Origin: Brachypterus glaber
Lineage: Eukaryota > Arthropoda > Insecta > Coleoptera > Kateretidae
DNA: 64,000 nucleotides
Assembly: GCA_958510825.1 (NCBI GenBank)
Contig: OY294044.1
Coordinates: 73,544,095-73,608,094 of the forward strand
Direction: 5' to 3'
Made by a program: the position numbers and the translations under genes. The notes beneath the pieces are model-generated. The model searched no databases, was not told the DNA's origin, and saw only the letters and a list, made by a program, of their open reading frames with translations. This document shows positions 1 to 12,517 of the stretch, in pieces. Position 1 is the first letter of the stretch. The number at the start of each line of letters is the position of its first letter.

Positions 1-600
1 CTTTTAACTGATTCCTATTTTTTAATCCATTTTTCAAAAATTTATCAAAAAAATAAGTTTATTTTTTAATTTCGAACATAGTTTTTGCGAAAGAAAAAGT
101 CAGTTGACATCATAGGTAAAATAAATTGACATTTATGAAAGACTCACGATTAGAAAAATTTTATCACAACAAACTAAATAAAATCATTTTATTTAAATAC
201 ACTGTAAGAAAATTTTAAAATTAATAATTTTTCAATTTAGATTTTTTGTTTAAAAAATTGCGTTACTAGTTACAAAAAGTATTGAACGTTAAAGAAAAAG
301 CAAATATTTTTAGATTTTCAAGTTTTTAACTAAACTTTATCATTGAAATTCAGTTTCATATGGCCGCAACTCCAAAATAAAAGCTAGTTAAAAAGTTTTG
401 TTTGGTCAGACTAATAGCTTATTGGGTCTATAATCAATAGTTTTAATTTTAAATTGATAGCTTTAGAAATAACGCCAAAAAGTTCCCTATACGTCTTAGA
501 TGGCCCTGTACAGTTAATTTTCAAGAAATTTTGAGGAAATCTCGAAGGTAATTCAGATAAAACCTTAAGGAATTACCCACACTCAGAAAATGTTATTGTA
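1..600. other. AT-rich stretch, nothing recognised
   Basis: No reading frame of interest, RNA gene or clear repeat pair is visible. The stretch is made of A- and T-runs and is probably intergenic or first-intron sequence of the transporter at 3921. Confidence 0.5.
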
Positions 601-614
601 ATTTTAACACTAAA

Positions 615-1100
615 TTTTATTTGTAAATACATATTTGTTATTTAAATCGCCACCATTGGTATTTAATACTTTACTTGTGATATTAAATACTGCAATGTGT
701 GTATTGTATACAAAATGTTGTCATACTAACATAGAGACCTTGCTGGTACATTTGGATCCCCACGCAACATGTGTATATTAATACTAGCATGTTATAGTAA
801 AAATTAGTGTAACATTTGGTAAAGCATATCACACTTATAGTATGGTATACTTTGGGTTTTTGTTGTTGTATTACTGAACTGTGTTACAGTATTCAGAAAA
901 ATTAACAATCGGTAAATAATACCAAAATTTTGATTAGTTTTCAACCAAATGGGGATCCAAATGTACCAGCACGGTCTCTATGATAGTATGAAAAGATTTT
1001 GTATACAATACACACATTGCAGTATTTAATATCACAAGTAAAGTATTAAATACCAATGGTGGCGATATAAATAAAAAATATGTAGGTATTAACAAATAAC
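615..1100. repeat. Foldback (inverted-repeat) element, about 485 bp
   Basis: Two arms of about 148 bp (615-761 and 951-1100) are reverse complements with few mismatches. Both carry ATCGCCACCATTGGTATTTA and both meet the central spacer at the sequence TGGATCCCC. The 190-bp spacer has no reading frame of note. The structure fits a non-autonomous foldback or long-TIR MITE. Superfamily and target duplication could not be assigned. Confidence 0.7.
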
Positions 1101-1148
1101 ATTCATGAATATTCAGTATTTAAAATACAACGAAAATTTCTGAGTGCA

Positions 1149-1376
1149 CACTGTAAAAAGTAAATCTACTTTTAAGATACAACAAAACTAAGTCAGTCCT
1201 GTTTTAAAAATTAGCCCTAGGCCTTAAATTAAACACAAGGACCATCCTTATTTTAAGTCCGTCTTAAAATAAGGATGGTCCTTATGTTGAACTTAAGGCC
1301 TGTGGCTAATTTTTAAAATAAACAGGCACTGACTTAGTTTTGTTACATCTTAAAAGTAGGTTTTCTTTTTACAGTG
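1149..1376. mobile_element. Palindromic MITE with CACTGT...ACAGTG ends
   Basis: A 228-bp almost perfect palindrome starts with CACTGTAAAAAG and ends with its complement. The centre is the self-complementary core around TTAAGTCCGTCTTAA. A truncated second copy of the left arm lies at 63408-63550, so this is a dispersed family. No coding capacity. Confidence 0.75.
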
Positions 1377-2040
1377 TATTAGAAGAAATTAGGTGTATAT
1401 TTTTTTCAGCGGTTTACCACTCATATTTTTATGACATTGAGTGACATTCGTTGTTTTTGCAGTATATTCTTCAAATGGATATAAAAATGTGAAATGAATA
1501 TACCAGTTGAATCTAGTTTTTTAATAATAACAGTAAATAGCATGCATGGTAATTGTTGAGAAATTGTTTTGTTATCGAAATAAAAATTAAAACTTAGTTG
1601 TAATTTGTATTAAATATAATTGAAACAAGCCACGAAGATATTCAACCTTTTTAGGATTTTTTTAAAAGTTGTCTCCGTATAATATGGGGGCCCTATATTT
1701 TTGATTATTTTTAGGGATTTTTAATAAAAGTAACTTCGTCCATTTTAGATCCGTTTTAAGTACATTGGTCCACGAACTAATAATGGATGTACTGTGTACG
1801 TCCATATATTTACATCCTTTGTACGACTATTAGTGTCCATTTTACGCCCATAATTTCAGCTCTCTACCTTTATTCTGTGGGTGAAACAGAGAGAGGGTAA
1901 ACTTAGCCTTATACGCGTATGGGTTTATGGGAAGATAAGGGGGGATGTAAAATTTATTTTAAAATTTATTATCACTGGATGAGTATGTAACCTAATTTTA
2001 GTTTTAAATTATCTTGTGGGTAATAAATGGATTTTTTCAA
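1377..2040. other. Intergenic sequence, no gene seen
   Basis: AT-rich and without a recognisable gene. Short near-palindromic motifs of the form GGACGTCCAT or ATGGACGT begin around 1780 and recur in the tandem duplication that follows. Confidence 0.4.
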
Positions 2041-2786
2041 TTTTAGGGGTGGGGGTTGGGGGGTAAGTTTTATATAAAATTGTATTGTCAGACGAGCATG
2101 TGTACCAAATTTTAGCTTACTAAGTATATTCTAAGTGGTCGAAAAATCCTTTGGCAGATTTGCCCTAAACAAACAAACAATAACAAACATTGCAAGTTAA
2201 ATAACAATTTTTCACAGTCGCAAAAGCAGTTAAGTAAGAAAAAAAGCAAGTCCTATGGTAGCTGGATGGATGGTTTGAACAGACACCTTATGGATGTCCA
2301 CAGTTATGTCATCTAGACTTTGAACGGATGTACATGGGACGTCCATAGAGAAAAAGAGAAAAGTTGGGCATCCTATGAACATACAGCCGTCCATGAACAT
2401 ACGTCCATTGGACGTCCATAGTATTTTAGGGGTGGGGGTTGGGGGGTAAGTTTTATATAAAATTGTATTGTCAGACGAGCATGTGTACCAAATTTTAGCT
2501 TACTAAGTATATTCTAAGTGGTCGAAAAATCCTTTGGCAGATTTGCCCTAAACAAATAAACAACAACAAACATTGCAAGTTAAATAACAATTTTTCACAG
2601 TCGCAAAAACCAGTTAAGTAAGCAAAAAAGCAAGTCCTAGGGTAGCTGGATGGATGGTTTGAACAGACACCTTATGGATGTCCACAGTTATGTCATCTGG
2701 ACTTTGAACGGATGTACATGGGACTTCCATAGAGAAAAAGAGAAAAGTTGTCCATGAACATACGTCCATTGGAGGTCCATAGTATT
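2041..2786. repeat. Tandem duplication, 383-bp period, two copies
   Basis: The block starting TTTTAGGGGTGGGGGTTGGG at 2041 restarts at 2424 and is nearly identical. The second copy lacks a short piece near its end (the GGGCATCCTATGAACATAC segment). Both contain ACGTCCATTGGACGTCCAT-type motifs. High similarity suggests a recent local duplication. Confidence 0.85.
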
Positions 2787-3920
2787 ACTTTGTACTATCT
2801 GGGATTTATTAAATGTTTAGCTCCTCATGCATGACTTTCTTATTTATGAAAGATTATTTTTAATACGCTTCATTTTCTTACCAAGATAGATTTTTCCTAA
2901 AAAATTCCGAGGATCAAATTTTTCTTAAGCCAGACGGATAAATGGACGAACGAACGGACATTTTTTTAAATTGTACTTTTTTCCTCTCTATTTTTTTTAG
3001 TTGGTTAGTAAAAAGTTATATTTTATTTAATATTATATTAAAAATAATTACCTAAAAGTATTTTGGTATAAAAATTTTGATCCGAGGTGAAAGTAGACAA
3101 TTTCGAAAATTTTAAAGTAATTTTTTAATAGTTTTCTAGCTGTGTGAGTGCGAAGAGTTAACAATATAATATTTGTAAAATTACTAAATTTTTGCTTATG
3201 GTAAATGTTTGACATGCTATTTTTATTACCCTTGAAAATGACGATAGAATTTTTAATGCATGCTATGTATTACTATCATCATATAAAGACCACAGGCTAA
3301 AAAGGATAAGGATCCAAAATATATTTTTTTAGATAGACACGTCAAAACAAGGGCAATATCCTTTACTTTCTGCCTACTTTGCCTTATAGAACAAAAAAAT
3401 CTAAAAGCGAAAAGGAAAACGCATTTTAATATAAGCCGTACAGGAAAAGAAGGATGTAGCTCCAGCAAATGTACGAAAAAAAAGACGAGAGTCCAACCTT
3501 GTTCGCGTCAATCTCCTCTTGCTTTGTCAAATGCCTTCTTTTAAAATAACAATAACAAACCTATTTAGCTGATAACCCTTTTTATCTTTTCTCTGTACGC
3601 CAATGTAAAAAAACTATAAATTTAAAATATTTAACCTAAAACTAAGTTACGTAATAGGTAGTTAAAAAAATTGTCAACTAAGGTTAAATCTTTAAAAAAT
3701 AGATGGTTTTAAATTTTAAAATCAATTTTTCTTAAAATTATTGTTTCGTGACTCTCATATTTTTTAACGTTAGTCTTCATATGGTAGTAATTTTAACTGT
3801 TATTTGGTAACAGTAACTGCAGTCTCACTTAATTAAAGTTAAAGTCACTTTCGTTAAGTGAGACTGCAGTTAAAAAAGTCCAAAAACATAGACTGATTTA
3901 ATTTTTTTTTCTTGTTTCAG
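2787..3920. other. Sequence upstream of transporter exon; likely intron
   Basis: AT-rich, no coding sequence recognised. A short hairpin at 3810-3876 has arms AACTGCAGTCTCACTTAA and complement. The stretch ends in a strong 3' splice site (polypyrimidine tract plus CAG at 3918-3920), so at least its right part is probably intron of the plus-strand transporter. No first exon could be found here. Confidence 0.5.
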
Positions 3921-5293
3921 GTTGTCTTCCAATGATATCAGATGGCATGCAGTACGGATGGTCAGCCCCTGTCCTCCCATTATTACTAGGTGATAACCCA
4001 CCTTTAAAGGCAACCAAACGCCAAACTGAACTTTTAGAAACCTTATACATAGTTGGTGCAATATGCGGAGTAACAGTCACAATATACCTAGTGGATAAAA
4101 TAGGAAGAAAAAAGTCCATAATATTAGCTTCAACTACTACATTAGTAGTTTGGATAGTCATGGCAACGTCGACAAATATAGAGTTTATTTTAGCAGCTAG
4201 ATTTTTTACTGGAATGGCTGGTGATATGGCGTTTGTAGCTGCTCCGATGTATTTGGCGGAAATAGCTGACCAGAAAATACGAGGTCTTCTCTCAGCTACG
4301 ATATATGTTATGATGCTAGCTGGTATATTATTAATATATGCCTTAGTGCCTTATGTACCATTTTATCTACCATCTGTGATAGGAATAGTAATTAACGTTA
4401 TAGGGATTGTAAGTTTTATCTTTATGCCTGATTCTCCGTATTATCTATTAATAACAGATAAACCAGAAAAAGCCAAAAGAGCCTTAATCAAACTAAGACA
4501 AACAAATGACGTTGAAAAAGAACTAGAAGAAATTTCTGAAGGAGTAGCAAGAGAAAAGAATGACCGGGGACGTCCTCAAGACCTAATTTTAGTAAAAAGT
4601 AACCGAAAGGCTATGATAATTATGACAGTATTAAACGCTGCTCAGCATATGGGCTGTATCAGCGTTATTATAATGAATCTACATGTAATTCTAGAAGCTG
4701 CAGGATCTATTTATATCGTATCCGATATTGCTGCAATTATATTTTCAGCTTTAATGCTGATATCTGCCTTAGTAGCATCGTTTTCAATTGACAAATATGG
4801 AAGAAAAGTATTGTTGATTATTTCAAATATCCTAACAGGAATGTGTTTGCTTACTATCGCAATTTATTTCTTGTTAAAATATAAAGAGGTAGATGTATTA
4901 TCAGTGAGTTGGATACCCATAGTATCAGTTATGCTATACGCACTAGTATTTAAATTTGGTCTAGGGCTTGTCCCTATAGTTCTTACAGCCGAACTATTTC
5001 CCTCTAATGTTAAAGCATTAGGTATGACATTAGCTGATGTGATGTATGTTACATTTGCTTTAATATCCCTAGAACTTTACCAGTGGTTAACAGATTCATA
5101 TGGGATTCATGTTCCGTTTTTCCTCTTTTCTGTCTGTTGCTTCATAACGGCTGTTTATACATACTTTTTTATTCCTGAAACTAAAGGAAAAACTCTAGAT
5201 CAAATCCAGTTTTTGTTAAGAGGGGAGCCTTATCCGGAGCCCAGTAATAAAAGAGAAAATATTAAGTATTCGGAAGTTGCAAAAAGTGCTTAA
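3921..5293 (+). CDS. Tret1-like: Facilitated trehalose transporter Tret1-like, terminal coding exon
   Basis: This is a sugar transporter of the major facilitator superfamily, expected in the plasma membrane and moving trehalose or another sugar down its gradient. Counting from the first internal Met (3932): DKIGRKK (55-61, between TM2 and TM3), PDSPYYL (166-172, the PESP motif before the central loop), a second DKYGRK (287-292) and PETKGKT (415-421, after TM12) are all visible. The usual QLSG of TM7 is replaced by NAAQHMG, so the substrate is uncertain. The Met at 3932 is not the true start. The reading frame stays open upstream to TTTCAG at 3920, where the exon begins in phase 2 as in the minus-strand paralog, and a first exon of about 22 residues is missing, probably left of the window. 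The frame is intact to TAA. Unlike the paralog, it has no intron after RGLLSA. Confidence 0.92.
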
Positions 5294-5426
5294 TTTACTT
5301 TGTATGCTATTGGACATATTAGACAAATTTTAGTTTTTTTAAATGTATTTTAATACCCAAGTTCCTTATTCCTAAAAAGTATTTATTGTTAAGTAATTTT
5401 AATGTTATACATTGGACATATTTTAA

Positions 5427-5432
5427 AATAAA
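5427..5432 (+). terminator. Candidate poly(A) signal AATAAA
   Basis: An AATAAA lies about 135 bases after the stop codon of the plus-strand transporter and is followed by AT-rich sequence. Another near 5534 is possible. In AT-rich DNA such hexamers arise by chance, so position is the only support. Confidence 0.4.
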
Positions 5433-6182
5433 AGAATGAATTTTAATATATTTTATATTATAGTTAAAAGTGTGTTTTATTTATTAATAATTATACTGAA
5501 AGAAAAGTAAATATTGTAAAAGCTTACATGGAAATAAAAATACGTTTTATATAGATTTTTTTATAACATTTCCTATTTCATGCCGTAAGATTATATGTTA
5601 ACAATAAATTTTCGGATTTTCTTCGTCAAATAAATAAACATTTATGATATATAAATAATTATTTTCCCAAATATTTAAATTACGCGTATCTCGGGATAAG
5701 CCTAATTTAAATAGACATTTAGTTAATAATAAATTCCGGTACGCATAAAATGTTATTTTGTATATCATAGTATGACAGCAAACTTTTTTCATAATATGAA
5801 AAAATTTATCATATTATGATAAATTAATTTCCGGTATACGTATGGGCAACAAAATAACCTAAATTATTTTTTTCTTTATGAAAAAATAAATTTCCAGTAT
5901 ACATATGGCCAAACAAATAACCCAGTAGGCGTATTTATTTTACAAAAAACAAAAACGAAAATTTATTTTTTACATCTAATTTTACGGTTTGAACTATGTA
6001 ATTTAAAAAAAAAAATATTCGTCTTTCAGTGTATAATTACATAATTTGACAAGATTGATTAAAACATTAATAAAAGCTAAATAACTTCTTTTTATTTAAA
6101 ATTATAAAAACCTTCTAATCTCTAATCGTTTACTCACGTACCTAAGTAGGTACTTAATTATAAGTTAATTTTATTTTATTTG

Positions 6183-6185
<3 letters not shown>
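5433..6185. other. Transporter 3' flank, nothing recognised
   Basis: AT-rich sequence. Degenerate repeats of CCGGTATACGTATGG / CCAGTATACATATGG around 5830-5910 are the only visible structure. Confidence 0.4.

Positions 6186-6236
<51 letters not shown>
6186..6236. repeat. (TA)n microsatellite
   Basis: About 50 bases of uninterrupted TA dinucleotide repeat. It can form a cruciform and is likely polymorphic in length. Confidence 0.95.
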
Positions 6237-6240
<4 letters not shown>

Positions 6241-6752
6241 ATAATCTAGGTATTTATACAGGGCCGTAACTAGGGGGGCAAGGGGGGCCAAGTTTACTAG
6301 GAAGGTATTTAAAAAAATTAAAAGTGTTTTTCTTAAAAACTATAAAATAGTTGAATACGAATTTAAACTTGATTTGTTGGCCATAGGTCAGAGTTCTGAG
6401 ATAAATGCTACTGCTTTTTTGAAACAAAAAATTTAAATATAACTATTTTCAGCCCCAAAAATAATTTTTTCCAAAATGAAAAATATCTGTAAGATGCAGT
6501 TTTTACGTAGATTTTAAAAGTATTTTGTTTTTTTTATATAAATTTTCAAGAAAAAGGCAAAAACTAAAAAAAAAAACCTTAAAGACTATTTAAATGCCCA
6601 TTACTTAGTTAATATTACTTTTAAGTTTAAAAACCTTTTGCTTCGTTTAGTAGTTCAATTATTTGTGTATTAATGAAAACGAATTTAAATTTAAAAATTT
6701 CTGTCGCAAGATATAAGGGAAAAACCACATGCTTTTCAAAAAAGTAATAAGG

Positions 6753-7457
6753 TATACAGGGTTATTCAGAAATAAGTTCGAGAAATTTAAGAGGTGATTC
6801 TACCTTAAAAAATATAAAAAAAGTTATTATAAAGGTTGGTCCGGAAATGAGACCTAAGGGAGCTGCGACCCTTCGAAGATGGACATATTGAAAAGCACCA
6901 ATAATATTTTAATGCTGCAAGGTTATTCTTCATTTAAAGCTAAGCAAAAAAGTATTCACCAAAAAAACTAAATTTTATATTAAAGGAGTTATAGCCTTTT
7001 AATAAGTAACATATTTAGTGGCATAAAATGTTACTTCCTCTTAAATGTATTTTTTTTAAACGGTTGCTCCTACAGTGTTACACTATTTGACATTTTTTTT
7101 GTATTTTTACTGAAGGAATCTGTATTTATTGCAAAAGATCCAAAAATGTATACATAAAAAAGTTTGGGGCAAAAATGTGTTAAGCCTAACATATTTTGTC
7201 CGTCTAGGGACACCCCTGGAAAAATTCAAAAAAATAAATTAACATAAACTTATTGCCCTTATTAATACTAGTATACATACAAAAGCTCGTCGCTCTAGCT
7301 TAAAGGGTACAAGAGTATTTAATTAAAAACCTTTTTTTTATTACAATTTTAAAGAGCCGTAGCTTCCTTAGGGCTCGTTTCCGGACCAACCTCATATTTT
7401 TTTAACGTAGAATTACCTCTTAAATTTCTCGAATTTATTTCTGAATAACCCTGTATA
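6753..7457. mobile_element. Long-TIR foldback element, TACAGGGTTATTCAG family
   Basis: The ends TATACAGGGTTATTCAGAAA and their complement are joined to longer inverted arms that carry GGTCCGGAAATGAG and AAGGGAGCT(A/G)CG. The flanking TA on each side fits a TA target duplication. There is no transposase ORF, so it is non-autonomous. Relatives in this window are at 34328, 41716, 43246 and 47398. Confidence 0.75.
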
Positions 7458-7982
7458 GACTTTATATATAAACAAAACTATCATAAGCGATGATAGGGGG
7501 AGCTAAGGGGGTTTGAACGCTATTATTGCTCTTGCTTAAGCGCTTATCTTTTACGAAGAACGAATTTTTAGGATAGCTACCGTGATCCATGATCTGATTT
7601 TGGATACTAGTAGTATTGAAGGGTAAATTTCACATACATATACAAAGTAACATAAAAGTTATACTTTTTACATTATCTGCTTATAGGTAAGTACCATTAT
7701 TTTCTGTTATTTCATAATTTAAAATAACATTATTTAATAAACCAACGCATTCACCCAAATTTATCAAACACTGCTGCCAACAAAATAATACTTTTTCTTG
7801 TTTATTGAAATAAAATATATATTTTTTTTTTAACTTTTTTTTTCGGAAAACAAAAAAAAAATCGAAAAAAAAATTATGAAAAATATATATTTTTAAGTTT
7901 CCTTTTTTAACTAATTTTTTATTATTATTAATAACTTCTTGCAATAAAATACAATACGACGAATTTATAACTTATAGTTTAC
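7458..7982. other. AT-rich spacer, nothing recognised
   Basis: Contains poly-A/T runs around 7810-7920 and no plausible gene. Confidence 0.4.
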
Positions 7983-9326
7983 AAGTGAGGAGGTGACTTT
8001 CAAAACGCAGTTTTTGACATTTTTTGAAAAATTGAGATAATGATGGCCTGCGCAAGATTATTTTGTGACAGAACGGGGCAGCGAAATGACGTAACGCAAT
8101 ATATCTGACCTTGCGCAGTACGCATCTCTATCAGCTGTGAAATGCTGTCGGTCGTAAAACAATTCATCACCTCAGTATTCATCAGGGGGGGCCAGCCTTA
8201 AGTAGGTGACCTTGCAACACAGCTAAAAATGGCCGCCATAGCATCGCAATTTACGTGCTAGATGTCGCTAGCGTTATTTTTTGTAATTTTTAAAAGATAG
8301 TTTTCTTTTATCTTTTCATGTAAAGCTTTACATTTATCCTGATAGATGGCATCGTATTAAAAACAGTAATAAATTGAAAAATAGTAAATATCTTAAGATA
8401 ATATTATTAAGAATGATTCTATATTGCATATTGACCATATCTAAAACAAAATCCCATTGAAAGTATTAGACTTACTTTGTTGTAAAAAAAATATTTATAA
8501 AGCGGGGGTTTCCGTGTTTCTAACCTCAAAAAATCTAAATCTTGGATTGGTGTGTGACGAAAATTTTTAATAACTTTGGAAAAGGTAATTATTTGATTAA
8601 ATATATATACATAACAAATAAAACTAAATAATAATGATGCCTTCATGTGTTTTTAGTGTTTTTGAAACCAATCAGTGGCGATTAACCAATTGGTCACACT
8701 TTTGAAGAGGGTGGAAAGTTTATTTCCGTGAAGCTTTTAAAAGTAAGTAATTTATATACAAAAAACAATTAAAACAAAATATTAATTATGCTCTCATGCG
8801 TTTTTAGTGTTTTTGGAAACAGTCAGTGGCGATTATCCAATTAGTATTACGAGTACGTTACCCCAGTTTTAGTTTTAACTCATATGGGTAAAAAGTTTTT
8901 TTTATTTTAGGGGTGCGGGGGGTTGGGAAACGTTCAAATTTTACGTAACGTTAGTTATACAAAAATTCATACACCTAAGTGTATCAATTGATACCCCGAT
9001 TCTCGCGTTATTAAAGGCTGTAGAGACTTTATATTTTGGCTAGGGAGGGTAACGAAAGTATAAAATCTCTGCTGCCTTTAATAACGCTGGAAACGGTGTA
9101 TGAAGTGTATTAATTTTGGTACAATTTGCGTTACGTAATACTACCCAGACAGCACAGTAAAATATTTTCATTGATTTGATAAAAAATTATTCTTTATGTA
9201 TAGGTAATTAAGAATTATTCTTGTATGTACTTTTTTTAAATGAAATAAATTGTTTTATTTTTGTTTTGCATTTTTATTTTATTCTTTTATTACTTTGAAT
9301 GGAGATTTTTATCGAATTCAAAGTAA

Positions 9327-9430
9327 TAATTAAAACACGTTGAAGGACAATGACGCTGTCCAGCGGTATGTCTGCAAAAACGCAGACAAACCGCTCGACA
9401 GCGTCATTGTCCTTCAACGTGTTTTAATTA
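9327..9430. repeat. 104-bp hairpin with GC-rich head
   Basis: The left arm TAATTAAAACACGTTGAAGG matches the right arm perfectly and continues through GACAATGACGCTGTC. A second inner stem GTCTGC/GCAGAC closes over AAAAAC. It is clearly GC-richer than its surroundings. It sits in the part of the 7987-11359 element that is absent from the related copy at 27.6 kb. Confidence 0.85.
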
Positions 9431-10379
9431 ACAATTTTATTAAGGATTTGAAATTGGCGCCACCTCTATTACTTAAAATTTCCGCTAGATGTCACTAGGG
9501 GTTTTTACAGAAACCGACTATACCGACAATAGTCCGCAATTTACGTGCTAGATGGCGCCAGAAACCTTTTTGTAATCTGTGTTGCCTACGTTTAACACGG
9601 AAGCTAAAGTTCTTATATATATTTTCTTTGGTATTCATTTGTCTTATATCCAAAAATCCCCCAGTAAAAATCTTAAAATGTCCAAAAATAGAGATATGGC
9701 AAACCAATATATCTTCGAATTATTAGTAGTTTGTTTATACTGTCAGTACTGTCAGATCGTCGTTTGTTTCTGTTAATTCTTTGACTTCTACTGTGTTTTA
9801 ATTGCTTTTTTGCTGAATTTGTTTCTAACTTTAAACCTAACCTGTATTGTTGCTTTATGAAGAGCAAAGGGTCAATCCCTGGTGTACTCAAAGTAGGTGT
9901 ACAAAATCCAGAAACTCAAACACACCTCGAAAAATTCTTATAAAATAATTTTAAAAAACTATTTCGACGTTTCTTCGTAGATATTTATTGTTTTTTGTTG
10001 ATTTTTTACAATTTTTATTTGACACACAAAACTAAGGTTAAAAATACTCGTCAAAAATAACAATAGTAGTGCGCATGTGTAAGATGCGCTAGGCACATTT
10101 ATCACAGTATTCCGCAACGGCTTTGGAGGTCTTTCCTTGTCTATGGATGGTGTTTACACTGTTAATGCATATTCGATCTATTGATCCAAAAAAAAAATTA
10201 AAAAAATTGTTATTTACTATTAAAAATTTAGTTAGAAAACCACGTGGAAAAACAAAACGCAGTTTTTGAACCAAAGCTTGACTTTCAAAACGCAGTTTTT
10301 AATTATACTACAGTCAATATAGGTTTCAACTACGACAAAAATCCTCAGTCAAAAAACTTTTTTATTATCAGATTCTCTT

Positions 10380-10640
10380 TCAGCAACCTTAAAAACCCCA
10401 TTATACCAATTTTCACGAAAACTACCCTCCACCCCTCAGGGGGTGAAATTCAAAAAAAATCATTATCAGATTCATATTCGTCAACCCCAGAAACCCCTAT
10501 ATACCAATTTTAGAGAAAATATTGAAAATATTTACCCCCCCATCCCCTCGGGGGTGGAGTAAAAAAAATATTATTAGATTCAATTTTAGCAACCTTAAAA
10601 ACCCCTATATTGCAATTTTTAAATTTTACTATTTTTTTTA
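10380..10640. repeat. Tandem repeat array, CAACCTTAAAAACCCC units
   Basis: About three degenerate units of roughly 110-135 bp. Each contains TTATCAGATTC, then CAACC(T/C)(T/C)AAAAACCCC(T/A)AT, then CCACCCC...GGGGGTG. The same unit recurs at 14290-14860 and, reversed, at 33230-33520. Confidence 0.65.
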
Positions 10641-11363
10641 ATTTTTTCCCATTTGCCCCCCTTGCCGCACCCCAATGTTCACCAAAAACAATCCCGAGCG
10701 AGAACTTTTGGTAACATATCTGTATGCCGAATTTCAAGTCTCTAGCTTAAAGCGTTCTTAAGTTATCGTGTCCACAAGATTTCCCAGACAGACCGAACGA
10801 CCGACCGAACGACCGACCGATCGACAATTTTTTTTCTTTGCTTGAAATGGATTGGCATAAAACTTCATAAAACGCAAAAATACGCAAAAAAAAAATTAAA
10901 ATTTTTGCACGAATACAAGGCTTTCCGAAATTTTAAAAAAATTTAAAATGGGAAAGCAAAATAGGCTCATACATTGAGAATGTATGTACAATTTACAATA
11001 TGGGTCTATTTATAAGTTACGTAAAAAGTCCAAAATAGTAAAAAAAGATTTTACATAATATATGGACAGCCCCGGTATACTATTTGTATCTATACTTACC
11101 TAAAAAATATTTAAAAAATCAATCAAAACGCAGTTTTTATGCTATGATTTTCAAAACGCAGTTTTTTTAATATGTAATTTTTTTAATAATTAGTGAAACT
11201 GATTTAATTCGCCAATGTAATTTAACTATTCTCTCTAAAATAGATAATACCTGATGTTCATTGGTACTATAAAAGCTGTTATAGTTCCTAAATTAATACT
11301 TGGTTGATATCTCGAAATGTGTTATTTGTCAAAAACTGCGTTTTGAAAGTCACCTCCTCAAGT

Positions 11364-12283
11364 GAGCTATTGCGATATATTTCCAAAAAATATGGTTTTG
11401 TATATTTTTGCTTTCTTTGCTAGTTTTGACAAAAAAATATATATAGCGTAGAGAGTGTAAGACTCAGTTATAAAATAAAATTCAAACAGGTGGGTTTTTA
11501 AAAAATATTTTATTAGCTTAAACAAAATTTATCTAAAATTTATTTTTTGTACATTATTTTGATAAGAAAATCACAATTGCTTAAATTACGATCACTTACA
11601 ATTCACAGTCAATTGTTTGAGAAGGCATTTTGCTTAAAAGCCTAGCAATAATTTTTTAGTATTTAAATACCACATTTTTAGTAAGTATTATTCTTGCCAT
11701 TATTTTAAGATAAATATTAAACTAAATATCTGTTTATATTATATAATTAACACTAAACTAACTATGTTTAATTTTTGCTTAGTTCAGTGTTATTAGTTGA
11801 GTAACTAACCTTAAAATTAAAAGAATAAAATAAAGATTAAAAAGTAAAATTTGAAAACTTAAAAGTAAAAAAAAATGAAATTAAATGAAAAAATTAAAAT
11901 TAAAAAACTAAAATTAAAAAAAGTAAAATTTAAATTAAAATTAAAAAGTAAAAACTAAACAAATAAAATATTCATCTGTAGAGATCTACAGGTTTGGACT
12001 TTTTAGGTACAGGAAAATCTGTATGTATTATCAAATTAGTTGAACTAATTACCACTTGTAAAAACCCCTTTTTGAATTACGCAATAGTCTATTAAGGATT
12101 TAATACATTAGTTAGTTATTCAGTTTGCATTATTGAGCTGAATTTAAAGGCTGTAGTCCACAGTCTGTATGTACAAGCTTTTACAAGTTACTGTAATAAT
12201 GGTAAAAAAGTACCTACCGAAAATTAAGTATTTAAATTCTGAAAATTTCTGCTGGGGAAGCAACGTTATAATTTTATTAATCT
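11364..12283. other. AT-rich spacer with A-rich simple repeat
   Basis: Sequence at 11805-11960 is a low-complexity run of AAAATTAAA/AAGTAAAA words. The rest holds no gene or named repeat that can be seen. Confidence 0.5.
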
Positions 12284-12517
12284 AAAATAGCAATTAATTT
12301 TACCTAATCCTAACAAAAATTTTGCATTTTTAAATTAGAAGTTCTAATTTTATTTAAAAATTTTCTATAACGAAATATTACAACTTATTTAAATTATTTT
12401 AAAATAGCAATTAATTTTACCTAATCCTAACAAAAATTTTGCATTTTTAAATTAGAAGTTCTAATTTTATTTAAAAATTTTCTATAACGAAATATTATAA
12501 CTTATTTAAATTATTTT
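12284..12517. repeat. Tandem duplication, 117-bp unit, two copies
   Basis: AAAATAGCAATTAATTTTAC begins at 12284 and again at 12401. The two 117-bp units differ at only a few positions. Confidence 0.9.

Larger units (their letters stand above)
7987..11359. mobile_element. Large TIR element with six internal iterons, 3.4 kb
   Basis: The termini GAGGAGGTGACTTTCAAAAC and the exact complement at 11340-11359 are flanked by AAGT (7983-7986 and 11360-11363), a likely 4-bp target duplication. The 15-bp motif CAAAACGCAGTTTTT occurs at 8001, 10253, 10286, 11124 and 11152, and reversed at 11331-11345; such subterminal copies are typical transposase-binding sites. No transposase frame is visible. The interior is a mosaic: a segment shared with 27653-28300, a 104-bp hairpin (9327-9430) and an array of tandem GGGGTGGA-type repeats (10380-10640). 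It is probably a composite non-autonomous element. The 4-bp target would fit Sola or Chapaev-type elements, but that is not established. Confidence 0.65.

Noticed and set aside
3932..3934. ATG as start of the plus-strand transporter
   Set aside because: It lies 11 bases inside the exon and aligns with internal sequence of the paralog. Starting here would cut into TM1.
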